The notes below the pieces were generated by a model. The model was given only the letters and a program-made list of their open reading frames with translations, made no database searches and had not been told where the DNA came from. Below are positions 52,601 to 64,000 of a DNA stretch of 64,000 nucleotides, in pieces (within the stretch, counting starts at the first letter, position 1; each line of letters starts with the position of its first letter). Origin of the DNA: Salvelinus alpinus (taxonomy: Eukaryota; Chordata; Actinopteri; Salmoniformes; Salmonidae); contig NC_092091.1 of assembly GCF_045679555.1 (NCBI RefSeq), positions 75,970,730 through 76,034,729 of the forward strand. Direction: 5' to 3'. The position numbers were made by a program, and so were the translations under genes.

Positions 52601-54689
52601 CCGTGCAGTCAGACTTTTGATTTTGTGCCACCAGGGCCACAATAATATACCCCCTCTTTGAATGTCCGAGTGTGACCACCTCCCCATGGGTTACTGCAGC
52701 TAGTGTTGCCAGCACTGCCACTGCCTGGGTGGGGGCACCCCACCGGAATCACCACCGACTAGGTACAAGGTCGTCAAGGTTCTCATTAGCAGCTTTGAGA
52801 ATTTCCTTGTACAGTATGCTCTCCCTTTAGGGGGCTTCGGCTTTGCAGGACCAACCCTGCCAAGCAGGCTCAGAACCTTGAAGAGGCAGTGCTGCTCTAG
52901 GTCTCTGACCGCATTTTGGCTGCATACAGACCGCTTACAGCAGGCCCATAAAACAGTTAGGGACTTCTCCTTAGTATCTGGGTCATTCAGGTGGGTGTCT
53001 AGGGTATAGGGTAAAAGTATAGGGTAAAATAAAATAATTCACACACACCACACCATCCACACTCTGCCTTCTGTTTACTGAGTTTTTATCTTCACCATGT
53101 TGAATTAGTGCTTTTGTGTTCCAATTAGTAATATTTGAAGATATATAGAAAAGCTATATTTTTTATTGTATTGTTACAATCCATAACCGGGCTAGAATTG
53201 TGTTTTATTATTTTCATCGTCTATAAGAACTTTGTCATTTTTAAAATAACCATGGAGTAGTCTTTGTATCTCTGAACAACTGGTTATCAATATATAGTTT
53301 ATCAACGACGAGAGCTACTCGTTTCCCTTTTAATCTATTTTCCTTGAGAATTGATACAGAACTTTACGCCGTTCTGCAATTTCCTTCGGGAACTGGTCAT
53401 TCATGCCAGTTATGGTCCCAGCAAGTCTTTTACCCAGGCTTTTAACCATTATTTTATCTATAAAGGAAGTCAATTTGGCAACGTTTGGGCGTTTATACCT
53501 TTGCCCTCTCTGTCCGAAGCGGTGTACACGTTCGAGTTAGATTCCATAGCTTCGCGTGGAATCTGAAGCGCTGTAAGTAGGAACTCTCTAACTGCAGATT
53601 CAGGAACTTCTCCTTCTTTCTCTTGTATACCTGTAAGTACCAGATTCTCTCTCATGGACCTGGTCTGTATGTCCAGTCAGGCTTCTCTCAGAACGGTGTT
53701 CTCCTTTTTAAGTTCATTCACTTCGGTTTCAATCTTATTGACTGTCCCTTTTAACTTGTGTGTTTCCTTCTCCAATGTCGCAGCTTTTTCATCACTCATC
53801 TCTAGGCTTGCCTTCAACTCTTTTATATCCTTACTAACTAATTCAAGAATACCCAGTTTGTCATTTATTGATTTTAACAGATCGGTTTCGACCTTTACCA
53901 TTCCCGGTGGTGAAAATATTAAATCGTCTGTGTCTGTAGAAGAGTCACGTTTTGAAATCGGTTCCCCTGTCTTACTCTCCGTCATGTTTGGGTGTTGCTT
54001 GTTTTCGTAATATTTGTCGATAAATGTCTCTAGTCTTAAGATTTGTTTACTGTTATTATCCAGATTGAAGGTTATCACCCATCTAATTGTGTAGTGCTAA
54101 TATTTAGTCTAACTAGCCGATATTGAATCTTACGTTTTTATCTTGAGGTGCTCTACATAACTACGTTCAGTCCGCCCATTACCTGTCTCAGTCCCGCCTT
54201 CCTATCATTTGTTTAGGACAATGATCCAACACACCTCCAGGCTGTGTAAGGGCTATTTGATCAAGAAGGAGAGTGATGAGTGCTGCATCAGATGACCTGG
54301 GCTCCACAGTCACCCGACCTCAACCCAATTGAGATGGTTTGGGATGAGTTGGACCGCAGAGTGAATGAAAAGCAGCCAACAAGTGCTCAGCCTATGTGGG
54401 AACTCCTTCAAGACTGTTGGAAAAGCATTCCAGGTGAAGCTGGTTAAGAGAATGCCAAGAGTGTGCAAAGCTGTCATCAATGCAAGGGTTGGCTACTTTG
54501 AATAATATAAAATATATTTTGATTTGTTTAACACTTTTTTGGTAACTACATGATTCCATATGTGTTATTTCATAGTTTTGATATCTTCACTATTATTCTA
54601 AAATGTAGAAAATAGTAAAAATAAAGAAAAACCCCTGAATGAGTAGGTGTGTTCAAACTTTTGACTGGTACTGTATATCACGTAATAGT

Positions 54690-55946
54690 TGTTGCCAATG
54701 TTAAAATTTATAGTTCATTATATAGCATTGCATGTAGGCTCTACACAAATATCTCTCTCTCTCTACCTCTACCTCTCTCATGTTGATGGTTGGATACAGT
54801 TCTGAAAGGTTAAGTGATGATTCCACCTAGTGGTTAAAGTGAGAGATGAACTCACCATGAACTCAACATAGAGGTGAAATAGTGGTATTACACACTTGTC
54901 TACGGGTTTTTTCTCAATTCATCTTTCCTCGGTTCCTCCTCGCTTCCTCTCTCCTCCCCTCCTTCTCAAAACACATTGGATAATACAATCCTCGGAGAGG
55001 GACCTTGGACCTTCTCCTCTAATAGGGTTGAGCAGAATGAGAGGTGATAAGAGAAGAGGAATCAAGGAAAGACTATTGAGATAGAGCCTTGTCAGAGAGA
55101 GCCTTTGAGGAAGAAGAACATTTTAATTAATGATGGACAGAGAAAAATAATGTTATGATAAGATTTAGTTGAATGTGTAGACATACTGTGCTCTAAAATG
55201 CTTGTACTCTGCTAAATATACTCATAATTTTCTAGATTTTTTTTCATGATCGATTATTATCATCAATCACTTTTATAATAAGAAGAACAAAGGCACAGAT
55301 TAATAAATAAAGGAACAGTGTCCTCTGAGTTCTACCAGCTTCATGATTGAATGTGATTGGATCTTTATAAAAGTGTGACCTGCAGTTGGGCAGAACAGAA
55401 CTTAGGACACACACACACATTCACAAACGCACACACGCCTGTGAAGTTCCCCTTTAAAACCTCGGAAAAAGAAGCAGACATAGATATATCCTACACTTCT
55501 GAATATTTCCTCACGCTGATGTCACACACACACAGCATAGACAGGAAAAAAGGCCCCTATATGGCCATCGATGGCCAGTCACGGAGTGCAAGCTAAAGTG
55601 ACTTCCTTATGAACAATGTTACGAACAGGCCTTGCGAAATAGGACTTCCTGCTTGAATCTGATTGGATTCTATCAACTGCAGTCGACCACAGACAGAGAG
55701 GTACCAGTGGAGACGCACATCAGAGTAACTACTCAACTACTAGTAATCATACAGTAGATATTACCATTAGGGGTCAGTTAGAAAGGTAATCATACAGTAG
55801 ATATTACCATTAGGATTCAGTTAGAAAGGTAATCACAGTAAGTTAATACCGTAAGTAAAAGTAAGTTAGAATCATAGTCAGAGTCTGAATTAGTTCATTC
55901 ATTGATTGATTTGGGTAATCATTGATATTCGGTACGGTTGGTTAAG
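54690..55946 (+). promoter_or_regulatory. Upstream flank and putative promoter of lectin gene C
   Basis: Homologous to 31745-32967 before gene B. It keeps atggccatcgatgg, the ETS-like acttcctgcttga (about 55650), an inverted CCAAT and agatattaccattagg (twice, about 55758 and 55798, a local duplication). The octamer of gene B is not kept. No other gene is seen here. Confidence 0.4.
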
Positions 55947-57206
55947 ATGGCCGACTACGTCAACAAACAGGTGATTGAATTAAACAAAGTTAATGAAGAA
56001 AACCGGAACAGAGCAACGAGGAGCGTGAAGACTGAGACCCATCTCTCAGGTAAGGACAACTAATTAGCTATTTTTCTCTCTCTCTCACACACACGGACGC
56101 ACGCCCGCCTGCAGGCACAGACGAACCAAACACATGCACGTACACACACAAATACCACATAAAAGAAAAACATACATAGCATGTATATTTTTGAGTGTTC
56201 TGTCTTCAGGGTGGTTCAGTTGGTAAGGAGAGTGGAGTTTACAACATGCTGGGGTCACACACTAAAATGCATCATTTTTTCCCCTTCAATTACTGGAACT
56301 ATTTTAATACGATCAATTGAAAACAACCTTTTAAAACAGCAACAAAGTGAACAGCCTGCCACTGTTTTTGGTTAACAGCTGAGGGGCTGGGGAAATGTAA
56401 CCACTCTCAAATTCATAGACAGAGCTCTGTATGCTCAGTGTAAGCTTGTTTTACTCTGGAATTGTAAATTATGGAATTGTACAAACTCTGTATATTTGGG
56501 AGATCCTACCAAATTCATATAGAAATGTGAGTTATAGATCTTTCATTCCCATTGAAAGCAAGTCTAAGAAGCGGTAGATCTGTTCTATGTGTTGCTTTTC
56601 TGTGCTTCCCTTTCTGAAGTTGCATTTTTGCATCTTTTACTTTAGGTTTTGTACAGCAACTTCAAACAGCAGAATATACAATGTTTATTTTACACAATGA
56701 GTGCTTGTTTTGTCACATAAACACATTAGAATTTTAGCAACCAGGAAATGGCGGAGCGATTTCTGCATAGGTCATCTGGTTGAAACAATCATTTTGAGCT
56801 GATGGATGGTCAGTCCGTGCATACAAAGCTCTGTCTATGCATTTTAGAGTGGTTATGTTTCTCCACTCAGTGTGTATTTGGGTCCTGATGGGGTTACATA
56901 GTTAAACTAAGCTCATGAGACATTTATAAGTTACATTCATGAAGAATGAATGGGTAAATATTATACATTTCAAAGTCCCAAAAATTGAGGCAGCAATCAA
57001 ATATAGCCCTTTTAAATCATGCTTCAGCTATATTGTGTAATTTTGGCAATTTCTTCATAGGGTAGCTTCCTGTTTATCTGATGTGAGGTGACCACAAGTT
57101 TGAGCAAAGTGTTGCTGCCTACCCTCAATCAGGGGGAAACAAATGACGCATTGGAAATGTTTGGTTCTCAGAATTCTAATCATAATCGTTAGTGATGTAG
57201 GATGAT

Positions 57207-57254
<48 letters not shown>

Positions 57255-57359
57255 CCTCTGCAGATGGAAGACTAAGACTCTACAGGATGGCTGCTGTGTG
57301 TTTAGGAGTGCTGTGTGTTCTACAAGTCACTCTCAACATCTCCCTGAGACTGGCTTTCT
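55947..57359 (+). CDS. Lectin gene C: first two exons of a C-type lectin receptor
   Basis: Exon 1 is 55947-56049 (tail starting MADYVNKQVIELNKVNEENR, phase 1). Exon 2 is 57264-57359 (membrane segment, RMAAVCLGVLCVLQVTLNI, phase 1 to 1). Both align with gene B exons 1 and 2 and have GT-AG borders. From 57360 to 64000 I find no neck or lectin-domain exon. The gene either continues beyond the window across a more than 6.6-kb repeat-filled intron or is truncated. Intron 1 (56050-57263) holds a (GT)n tract (57210-57252) and otherwise nothing recognised. Confidence 0.65.
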
Positions 57360-57834
57360 GTGAGTGAATCTGTGTCCCAAATGACACACTGGTAGCTCTG
57401 TTCTTTTAGACACATAGGCACTATGTAGGGAATAGAGTGCCGTTTAGGTCCTTTCTCCATTTGGGGCTCTTTTCCATTTTATAACGGACTACATGAACAG
57501 GGTCGATGGGGCAGATATGTATTTTATCATCACACTGTAGTTCTGTACTTAAAATCAACGATCACAATTCCTGTAGTTTGTCAATGTTTTTGACGCACAA
57601 AAATAAACACAGCTGTTGTAATGATGCAGTACAACGAAATGTGCACTCTATTTACAATAGTCTGTTCCTAGACTCCGCATGAGTTTCAAGTTTGAGAAAG
57701 TTTACAATTTATCCTTCCATTTCTACCGCTCCGCGTGTCAGTTATGATTTTCATTAACACTTTTTAGTGGAACATTTTCATTTAGTAACGTATTTGTTTT
57801 TCAAAATAATTGTCACATGGTTAATAATACAAAC

Positions 57835-57990
57835 CGGAATTACATCATTTAGGAGACTTTCTTATCCAGAGCGATTTACAGTAGTAATTAGGAGTAAGTC
57901 CCTTAGTCAAGGGCACATCGACAGATTGTTCACCTAGTCTACCGCCCCAATGCTCTAAACCGCTATGCAACCTGCTGCTTCAAACCGGAA
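57835..57990 (-). mobile_element. SINE-like repeat, minus strand
   Basis: It contains acatcatttaggagactttc, cttatccagagcgatttaca and gggcacatcgacagattgtt, a common fish SINE read backwards. Degenerate; no TSD was identified. The surrounding 57360-58200 shows no gene. Confidence 0.55.
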
Positions 57991-58254
57991 TTAAAAATAA
58001 TAAAGATCTTAAAATAGAATTTCCACTAATGGGAGAGCACCAGCCTCTGCCATATGGACACATTTATACACTGTGATTAATTGGCGTCTAAAGAAATGAG
58101 TGCACGAAGAGATATCCTAAGGCAATGTAGCAGTAGGCCAAGAACTTCCATTGTCAACTAGAACAAATAAATACAGAAAATATCCTGATGAAAATATAGA
58201 TTCTTTCAATCGCATTCTCATGTGTGCCTCTCTTTCTACCTTGATCTATCATTA

Positions 58255-58412
58255 GTGAAGTGGAGAGTATGTAGACATACTGTACTCTGTATTTCACACA
58301 GAGTGAGTCTATGCAACTGTAACGGAAAATTCAATCAATTTTAGAATAAGGCTGTAACATAACAAAATGTGAAAAAAGTCAAGGGGTATGAATACTTTCC
58401 GATTGCACTGTA
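58255..58412 (+). repeat. Copy of the 6.96-7.11-kb junction: lectin flank joined to Tc1 end
   Basis: The segment agtatgtagacatactgtac to gagtgagtctatgcaactg is the reverse complement of about 7062-7110. The Tc1-end block that follows (caaaatgtgaaaaaagtcaa) corresponds to 6775-7060. The same flank/Tc1 junction thus occurs twice in opposite orientation. Confidence 0.65.
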
Positions 58413-58569
58413 TAAGCCTGGGATATCAACCACTCAAAGTTAGTGGGAGTGACCATAGAATTCTACGGGAGTGACCTTCTTGAGTAAAATATTTGCCATC
58501 AGGCTATGTCCTTCAGCAAAAACATTCCCCCTGGTAGTCGGTAGTTAATACAGCCACAAAGACTGTACT

Positions 58570-59370
58570 TCCAGCGCCGACAGAGATGGCCACCTCGCTT
58601 AGCGTTCCTAGGAAACTATGCAGTATTTAGTTTTTTTATGTATTATTTCTTACATTGTTACCCCAGGAAATCTTAAGTTTTGTTACACACAGCTGGGAGG
58701 AACTATTGGATATAAGAGCAACGCCAACTTACCAACATTACAACCAGGAATACGACTTTCCCGAAGCAGATCCTCTGTTTGGTCCACCACCCAGGACAAT
58801 GGATCGGATCCCAGCCGACGACCCAAAACAACGGCGCCGCAGAAAGGGCATACGGAGCGGTCTTCTGGTCAGGCTCCGTAAACAGGCACATCGCGTACCG
58901 CTCCCGAGTATACTACTCGCCAATGTCCAGTCTCTTGACAATAAGGTAGATGAAATCCGAGCAAGGGTTGCCTTCCAGAGAGACATCAGAGATTGTAACG
59001 TTCTTTGTTTCACAGAAACATAGCTCACTCGGGATAAGTTATCAGAGTCGGTACAGCCACCTGGTTTCTTCATGCATCACGCCGACAGAAACAAACATCT
59101 CTCTGGTAAGAAGAAGGGCGGGGGTGTATGCCTTATGATTAACGAGACATGGTGTGATCATAACAACATACAGGAACTCAAGTCCATTTGTTCACCTGAC
59201 CTAGAATTCCTTACAATCAAATGCCGACGGCATTATCTACCAAGAGAATTCTCTATGATTATAATCACAGTTGTGTATATCCCCCCAAGCAGATACCTCG
59301 ACGGCCCAGAAAGAACTTCATTGGACTCTATGTAAACTGGAAACAACATATACTGAGGCTGCATTTATTG
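58570..59370 (+). mobile_element. L2-type LINE 5-prime fragment with endonuclease start
   Basis: 5-prime UTR motif gacagagatggccacctcgc is followed by a degenerate frame whose endonuclease start reads LLANVQSLDNKVDEIRARVA, with CNVLCFTET before a stop at about 59024. Further endonuclease text follows with frame changes to 59370, where an LTR begins. It lacks RT. Confidence 0.8.
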
Positions 59371-59372
59371 TA

Positions 59373-59745
59373 TGTCACGTTCTGACCTTAGTTTATTTTT
59401 TATGTCTTTGTGTTAGTTGGGGTGGACAGTCTATGTTCTTTTTTCTAGGTTGTTTGTTTTCTATGTGTTTGGCCTGGTGTGTTTCCCAATCAGAGGCAGC
59501 TGTTTATCGTTGTCTCTGATTGGGAGCCATATTTAGGTAGCCTGTTTTCCATTGTGTGTTGTGGGTGGTTGTGTCCGTTTCAGTGTTTTCACCATTCGGG
59601 ACTGTTTCGGTTTTCATTTTGATTCTCTTGTTCTTTTTGTATTTTGTATTCATTCTATTAAAAGATATTATGGATACGTACCACACTGCACATTGGTCCG
59701 ATATTTCCTACTCCTCCTCAGACGAAGAGGACGAAAGCCTTTACA
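59373..59745 (+). mobile_element. LTR-like copy related to 7886-8365, plus orientation
   Basis: Begins TGTCACGTTCTGACC, carries cagaggcagctgtttatcgt and tctctgattgggagcc, ends tttaca after a cctcctcagacgaagaggac block shared with the LTR at 7886. No matching target duplication, so it may be a chimeric remnant. Open frames inside are not genes. Confidence 0.55.
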
Positions 59746-59749
59746 TACC

Positions 59750-60240
59750 TTAAGGGACATCTAGTACGGGAGCCGTATGATCGGTGAAGATTTTCATATT
59801 GCGAATGTACGGTCCCTTACTAGACGTCCGACTGCGTCCGGGAAAATCGCGGACGGCGTCGGGCCGAGGGCGGGGGGGAGCTCTTTCGGGAAGACATCTG
59901 AGAAATCGTTTCGGACGTTCGGTCGCCGTTTTATAAAAATAACAAATTTTTGACTTGCACTCCGCATTCTCGAAAATTCCCACAAGGCGGAAAATAAAAC
60001 ATATTGCAGGCGCACGAACACGGGGCAAACGAGCGCGGCCTTTTCTCCTAAACTGAAAATATTTCGAAGACGAAACTCGGCGAGCGTATGTTTGGAGTAA
60101 AGGGCGGTTGGCCCCGAACGGGATGGCGTCGAGAGCTCGGCGCTTTTTGAGTTATGGCCATTTTGCTGGGATTAAAGGTCAAAAACGAAAAGTAGGGTGC
60201 AATTTGACCGCTTCACGTCAAAGTACATAAGCATACGGTG
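59750..60240. other. CpG-rich repeat-like stretch
   Basis: This is markedly richer in CG dinucleotides than its surroundings (gtcgggccgagggcgggggg, gaacgggatggcgtcgagag). No coding frame with recognisable motifs. Its end (gagttatggccattttgctg) leads into the tandem region beyond, so it is probably part of that repeat system. Confidence 0.4.
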
Positions 60241-60479
60241 TCAGGAAAAAAAAAAAATGCCGTTTATCTATCGTAATTTAAGAGAAATAGTACATTGTCC
60301 ATTTGGTGATGTTCACGAAGAGGATTTTTTTTTTCAAAAAAATCACAGATCCAGTTGCAGTGTGTTCAGACGTACATTTTTAAAGTGGGTCTCAAAGCTC
60401 TGCGAGAGTTCTGTGATTTTATGTGATTTTATGAAGTAACACACACTCATTTAACCCTCTGTTAATTAGTCAGTTCTTA

Positions 60480-63400
60480 ACATAAAGACTTAAAGCTCAA
60501 TATTATATAAGAGCCTACCCCAAGGAGGGTATGTGTTCACGTTCAGCTTCCTATGTCAACTGGAAGTACCTTAAAATGGTGCATAGGGTCAGGTTTGAAG
60601 GGTAATAAAGGTCAGATCTTTTCAAAACTTCACTTGTGTGATTAGACAACCCTCATGAACTGTAATCAGTCATTTTTCCCAACAGATGTCAAAGAAAAGC
60701 TCTCTCACACAAACACACACACACAAAAAGGAAGGATGGAGTGAAAGGTACGGTGCTTAAAGACACACAAAGCCTGCAATGGCATTCCTATTATCTCCAG
60801 GCCGTGCCGAGTTCAACGAGATGCCCCACTTGACCGTAGCTCGCTCGGTCTGAGCGCAGCGACCGTTACAAGAAAATGGACCCAAATGACCTTTTGACCT
60901 CATGTCAATTTTATTTGCTTTTGAGAGACAGAGAGAGAACCGTTAAGGTTAGAAGCACAATTTCACTTCAGGAATGTTCTTAAGGTCCTCCCGATCTGTG
61001 CAAGCCTAACCTTGACCTTGTGGCATTAACCCTTACCAGTTAAAAGCTGGTGTTTACATCAAACAATTTGCCATGACATGTCGCCCCATAGGAATACATT
61101 GACTGCACCTCTCAATTCAACCTGAAGCCTATGTGGGTTATGAATGTCTTATGAACCTGTCTTTGATGTCAGTCCATCAGGCCACCATGAGGTCTACCTG
61201 TGTCGATTCTAAGCTTCCTGGAGCAACCGGAAGTGGTTAAATCACCCTAAAAGTGTTTGCCATAGCCAACCTGCAGTTTGAGAGAAATAGTGCATTCAGC
61301 CCTATGTAAATCAGACAATTTTTAACATACAGACTTAAAACTCAGGCTTCCTGTGACAACCGGAAGTGCCATAACTGGTGTCAAATGGGCTGTTTCGAAG
61401 GGTTAAAAATGTCAAATCTTTCCAAAACTTCATATATGTGAATAGACAACCCTCATGAACTGTAAATCAGTCCTTCATCCCATCAGATTAAAAAAAAAAA
61501 AAAAAAAAAAAACACTGACACAGAAATGATGGAGGGACACACTGAGGGGCTAAGAGGCAGACAGTGCCTGTAGTAGTTACTTTTGTTCCAACTTTTAAAG
61601 AACCGTCAGACCTAGAGTTCTGAAAATTTACAAACCTGTTCTAGACCTCAGGTCGATTGTGCACAGTGAATTATATGGCTCTAGAAGGTTCTCGGATCGA
61701 TAAAAAGCCTCGTGTATTTGCCATGTTTTCAATTCATTTTGACCTCAACGAAACGGACGACCTTTAGAAACGTCCCAGAGTCTCAAGACTGGGTGCATTG
61801 AAACCGGCTCGGCCCATAGAGACAGACCCCTACAAGCCTGTTTGATTGCTCATTCAAGGACCCCGTAGCAAGGCAATGAAAAAAGTGGAATTTCAGCACC
61901 AATTAGGGTTTTGCTCGGGCACCGAATGACCTATCGAGCCGAAACTTGGGATTCGAGGTCGCTTCACATAGGGCTAAACATAATGTGAGCACTGGACCCG
62001 CAGCTAGAACATAACTACGTATTATTTGTTTTATTATGGTTTAAATAGAAGGCGCTGTGAATTTTGGGCCTGCTCTGAAATATGTTATAGTTGGCATCTA
62101 AAGGAGTTGGAATAAGTGAGTTTGGAGTCAGATGGTATCAGTTTGGTGTCTGAAAATATCTATTTGACTGATGGACACTGACTTGCTCGTTGACTTTTGT
62201 ACATTTGCAATATGTTTCAACGGGGAGGTACCATGAGGATAAAGCGACACGATGAAATTTCACAAAACGAGCGATGGAGAGGAACCACTATCACTGCCCG
62301 GCCATCCTGAGGTCATCAGACCGTTGACTTTTGCATTTGTAAAGTATTTAAAGAATGCCCGTTACATTTGCAATATGATTCAACAGTGAAAAACATCACA
62401 TCATATTGCAAATGCCCGTTACATTTGCAATATGATGTGATGTTGAATCATATTGCAAATATAACGTGCATTCTTTAAATACTTTAGAAATACAAAAGTC
62501 AACGTCCTGATGACCTCAGGATGGCCGGGCAGTGATAGTGGTTCCTCTCCATCGCTCGTTTCGTGAAATTTCATCATGTCGCTTTATCCTCATGGTACCT
62601 CCCCGTTGAAACATATTGCAAATGGACAAAAGTCAACGAGCAAGTCAGTGTCCATCAGTCAAATAGATATTTTCAGACACCAAACTGATACCATCTGACT
62701 CCAAACTCACTTTTTCCAACTCCTTTAGAAGCCAACTGTCAAATATTTCAGAGCAGGCCCAAAATTCACAGCGCCTTCCATGAATGCACCAAAATAGCAT
62801 TCTGAAATCACCACTAAAATGACATCACCATAATCTCCAGGCCGTGCCGAGTTCAACGAGATGCCCCGCTTGACCGTAGCTCGCTCGGTCTGAGCGCAGC
62901 GACCGTTACAAGAAGACAGAGCAAAATGACCTTTTGACCTCCATGTCAATTTTATTTGCTTTTGGGAGACAGCGAGAGAACCGTTAGGGTTAGAAACACA
63001 ATTTGACCTCAGGAATGTTCTTAAGGTCCTCCCGATCTGTGCAAGCATAACATTGACCCTGTGGCATTAACCCTTAACAGTTAAAAGAAGGTGTTTAGAT
63101 CAAACAGTTTACAATGACATTTCGTCCCATAGGAATACATTGACTGCACCTCCAAATTCAACCTGAAGCCTATGTGGGTTATGAATGTCTTATGAACCTG
63201 TCTTTGATAACAATCCATCAGGCCACTATGAGGTCTACCTGTGTTGATTTTAAGCTACCTGGACCAACCGGAAGTGGTTAAAATCACCCTAAAAGGTGTC
63301 CTGATATACATGACTTGCAATTTTGAAAATCACTGCATTCAACCCTATGTAGATCAGTCAATTCTTAACGTATAGACTTAAAATTCAGGATTCTGTAACA

Positions 63401-64000
63401 GCATACCCCAATCAAGATATGTGTTTACCTATAGCTTCCTGTGCCAACCGGAAGTGCCTTAAAATGGTGTCATGGGTGCTGTTTCGAAGGGTTAAAAAAG
63501 TCAGATCTTTCCAAAACTTTAAGTGTGTGATTAGGCAACCTTCATGAAGTGTAAATCAGTCATTTCTCTAAACAGATGTCAAAGAAAAGCTCTCACACAC
63601 ACACACAGCAGGGATGGAGTGAAAAAGTACGGTGCTTAAAGACACACAAAGCCGACAATGGCATGACCATTATCTCTAGGCCGTGCCGAGTTCAACGAGA
63701 TGCCCCGCTTGACCGTAGCTCACTCGGTCTGGCCACAGCGACAGTGACAAGAAGACAGAGCAAAATGACCTTTTGACCTCAATGTCAATTTTATTTGCTT
63801 TTGGGAGACAGAGAGAGACCCGTTAAGGTTAGAAACACAATTTCACCTCAGGAATGTTCTTAAGGTCCTCCCGATCTGTGCAAGCCTAACCTTGACCTTG
63901 TGGCATTAACCCTTAACAGTGAAAACAGGTTTTTACATCTCACAGTTTACATTGACATCTCTCTCCATAGGAATACATTGACTGCACCTCCAAATTCAAC
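60480..64000. repeat. Tandem repeat region, about 840-bp unit, three copies
   Basis: The marker ccgtgccgagttcaacgaga occurs near 60803, 62843 and 63682. Each copy is followed in order by gaccttttgacct, ttaaggtcctcccgatctgt, tgtggcattaaccctta and (first two copies) tgtgggttatgaatgtctta. Spacing is 839 bp between the last two and 2040 bp between the first two, the extra 1.2 kb including a palindrome. The third copy runs off the window. No gene found. Confidence 0.85.
62049..62773. repeat. Large palindrome (fold-back), arms about 350 bp
   Basis: The left arm from aggcgctgtgaattttgggc (about 62050) is repeated as reverse complement ending at about 62772. Matches include ggaggtaccatgaggataaa with its complement near 62590, and the atcctgaggtcatcag block near 62310 and 62510. 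The centre is a nested palindrome, catcacatcatattgcaaatg on either side of cccgtta near 62418. Arms differ by scattered single bases and small gaps. Confidence 0.93.

Larger units (their letters stand above)
41568..54203 (-). mobile_element. L1-type LINE, minus strand, interrupted
   Basis: Minus-sense order: ORF1 coiled coil (53677-54078) and its RENLVLTGI block (53470-53655), 5-prime or inter-ORF sequence (52030-53460, no gene recognised), endonuclease (51402-51704, VGDFNPVLN, then LDYFLV), a gap filled by other elements (43768-50934), RT palm with YADG in place of YADD (43627-43854), then the C-terminal region (42082-43570). The T-rich left end is the poly(A) tail in minus sense. The RT N-terminal half is missing. 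It was dead before or after the nested insertions. Confidence 0.8.
40598..54675 (+). mobile_element. Tc1-like transposon split by a 12.6-kb nested insertion
   Basis: Left part 40598-41567 and right part 54204-54675. Terminal sequences tacactaccagtcaaacgtt and ttttgactggtactgta are inverted repeats. Transposase remnants: an ARTAQISKEKWQ-like start region, then FNVFLLR-free decayed text, and on the right aacccaattgagatggtttg. Frameshifts occur throughout. The interruption is flanked by atcatttattt (41557-41567) and atcatttgttt (54204-54214). Confidence 0.85.

Noticed and set aside
52440..53040. Possible host gene between L1 pieces
   Set aside because: Short frames only; position fits L1 untranslated or ORF1 sequence.
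59750..60028. CpG-rich 92-residue frame and CpG island idea
   Set aside because: No promoter features or homology; probably part of the adjoining repeat.

Overview
The window looks like a ray-finned fish chromosome, most likely a salmonid. It has split lectin genes with GT-AG introns, long (GT)n, (CT)n and (AG)n tracts, a tRNA-derived SINE, several Tc1-like transposons, L2-, L1- and Tx1-like LINEs, Ty3/gypsy elements, and recurring copies of a TTAA-flanked repeat (called R1 here). Nothing prokaryotic is present. Family names come from recognition of motifs; no database search was run.

The only host genes I can support are a tandem cluster of type II membrane C-type lectin receptors. They have a short cytoplasmic tail, one membrane segment, a coiled-coil neck of 14-residue repeats and a C-terminal C-type lectin domain (CTLD) split over three exons. 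Five sets of remains lie on the plus strand: a broken copy at 0.3-1.3 kb; gene A, complete at 2491-6739 (six exons, 293 codons, QPN-type site); an orphan last exon at 28.9 kb; gene B, apparently complete at 32968-40325 (six exons, 271 codons, EPN-type site); and the first two exons of gene C at 55947-57359. Fossil lectin pieces on the minus strand lie at 13.4-14.9 kb. Promoter-like flanks recur at 7.1-7.9, 14.5, 31.7-32.9 and 54.7-55.9 kb, some inverted, so the locus grew by duplication and inversion.

Between the lectins the sequence is nearly all mobile DNA. 7.9-10.6 kb: an LTR plus a proline-rich, internally duplicated 731-residue reading frame. 10.6-13.1 kb: R1 copies. 15.1-25.7 kb: a decayed minus-strand endogenous retrovirus with one recognisable LTR, RNase H and integrase, an R1 insertion, and several long frames I cannot assign. 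25.8-31.1 kb: R1, an L2/Rex-like LINE, Tc1 copies, a solo LTR and a SINE. 34.9-38.8 kb: a Tx1-like LINE inside intron 4 of gene B. 40.6-54.7 kb: a Tc1 element split by an L1, itself split by another Tc1, two R1 copies and a very young gypsy element (45778-50045). 57.8-64 kb: repeat fragments, an L2 5-prime piece, an approximately 840-bp tandem repeat and a 0.7-kb palindrome.

The most unusual host-gene feature is intron 5 of the lectins, which separates the WIGL exon from the exon carrying the sugar-binding motif. Its acceptor-side sequence has been amplified into a 46-bp array in A and B. In B the real 5-prime splice site has also been amplified into an approximately 40-bp array. Any decoy site that were used would bring in an early stop.
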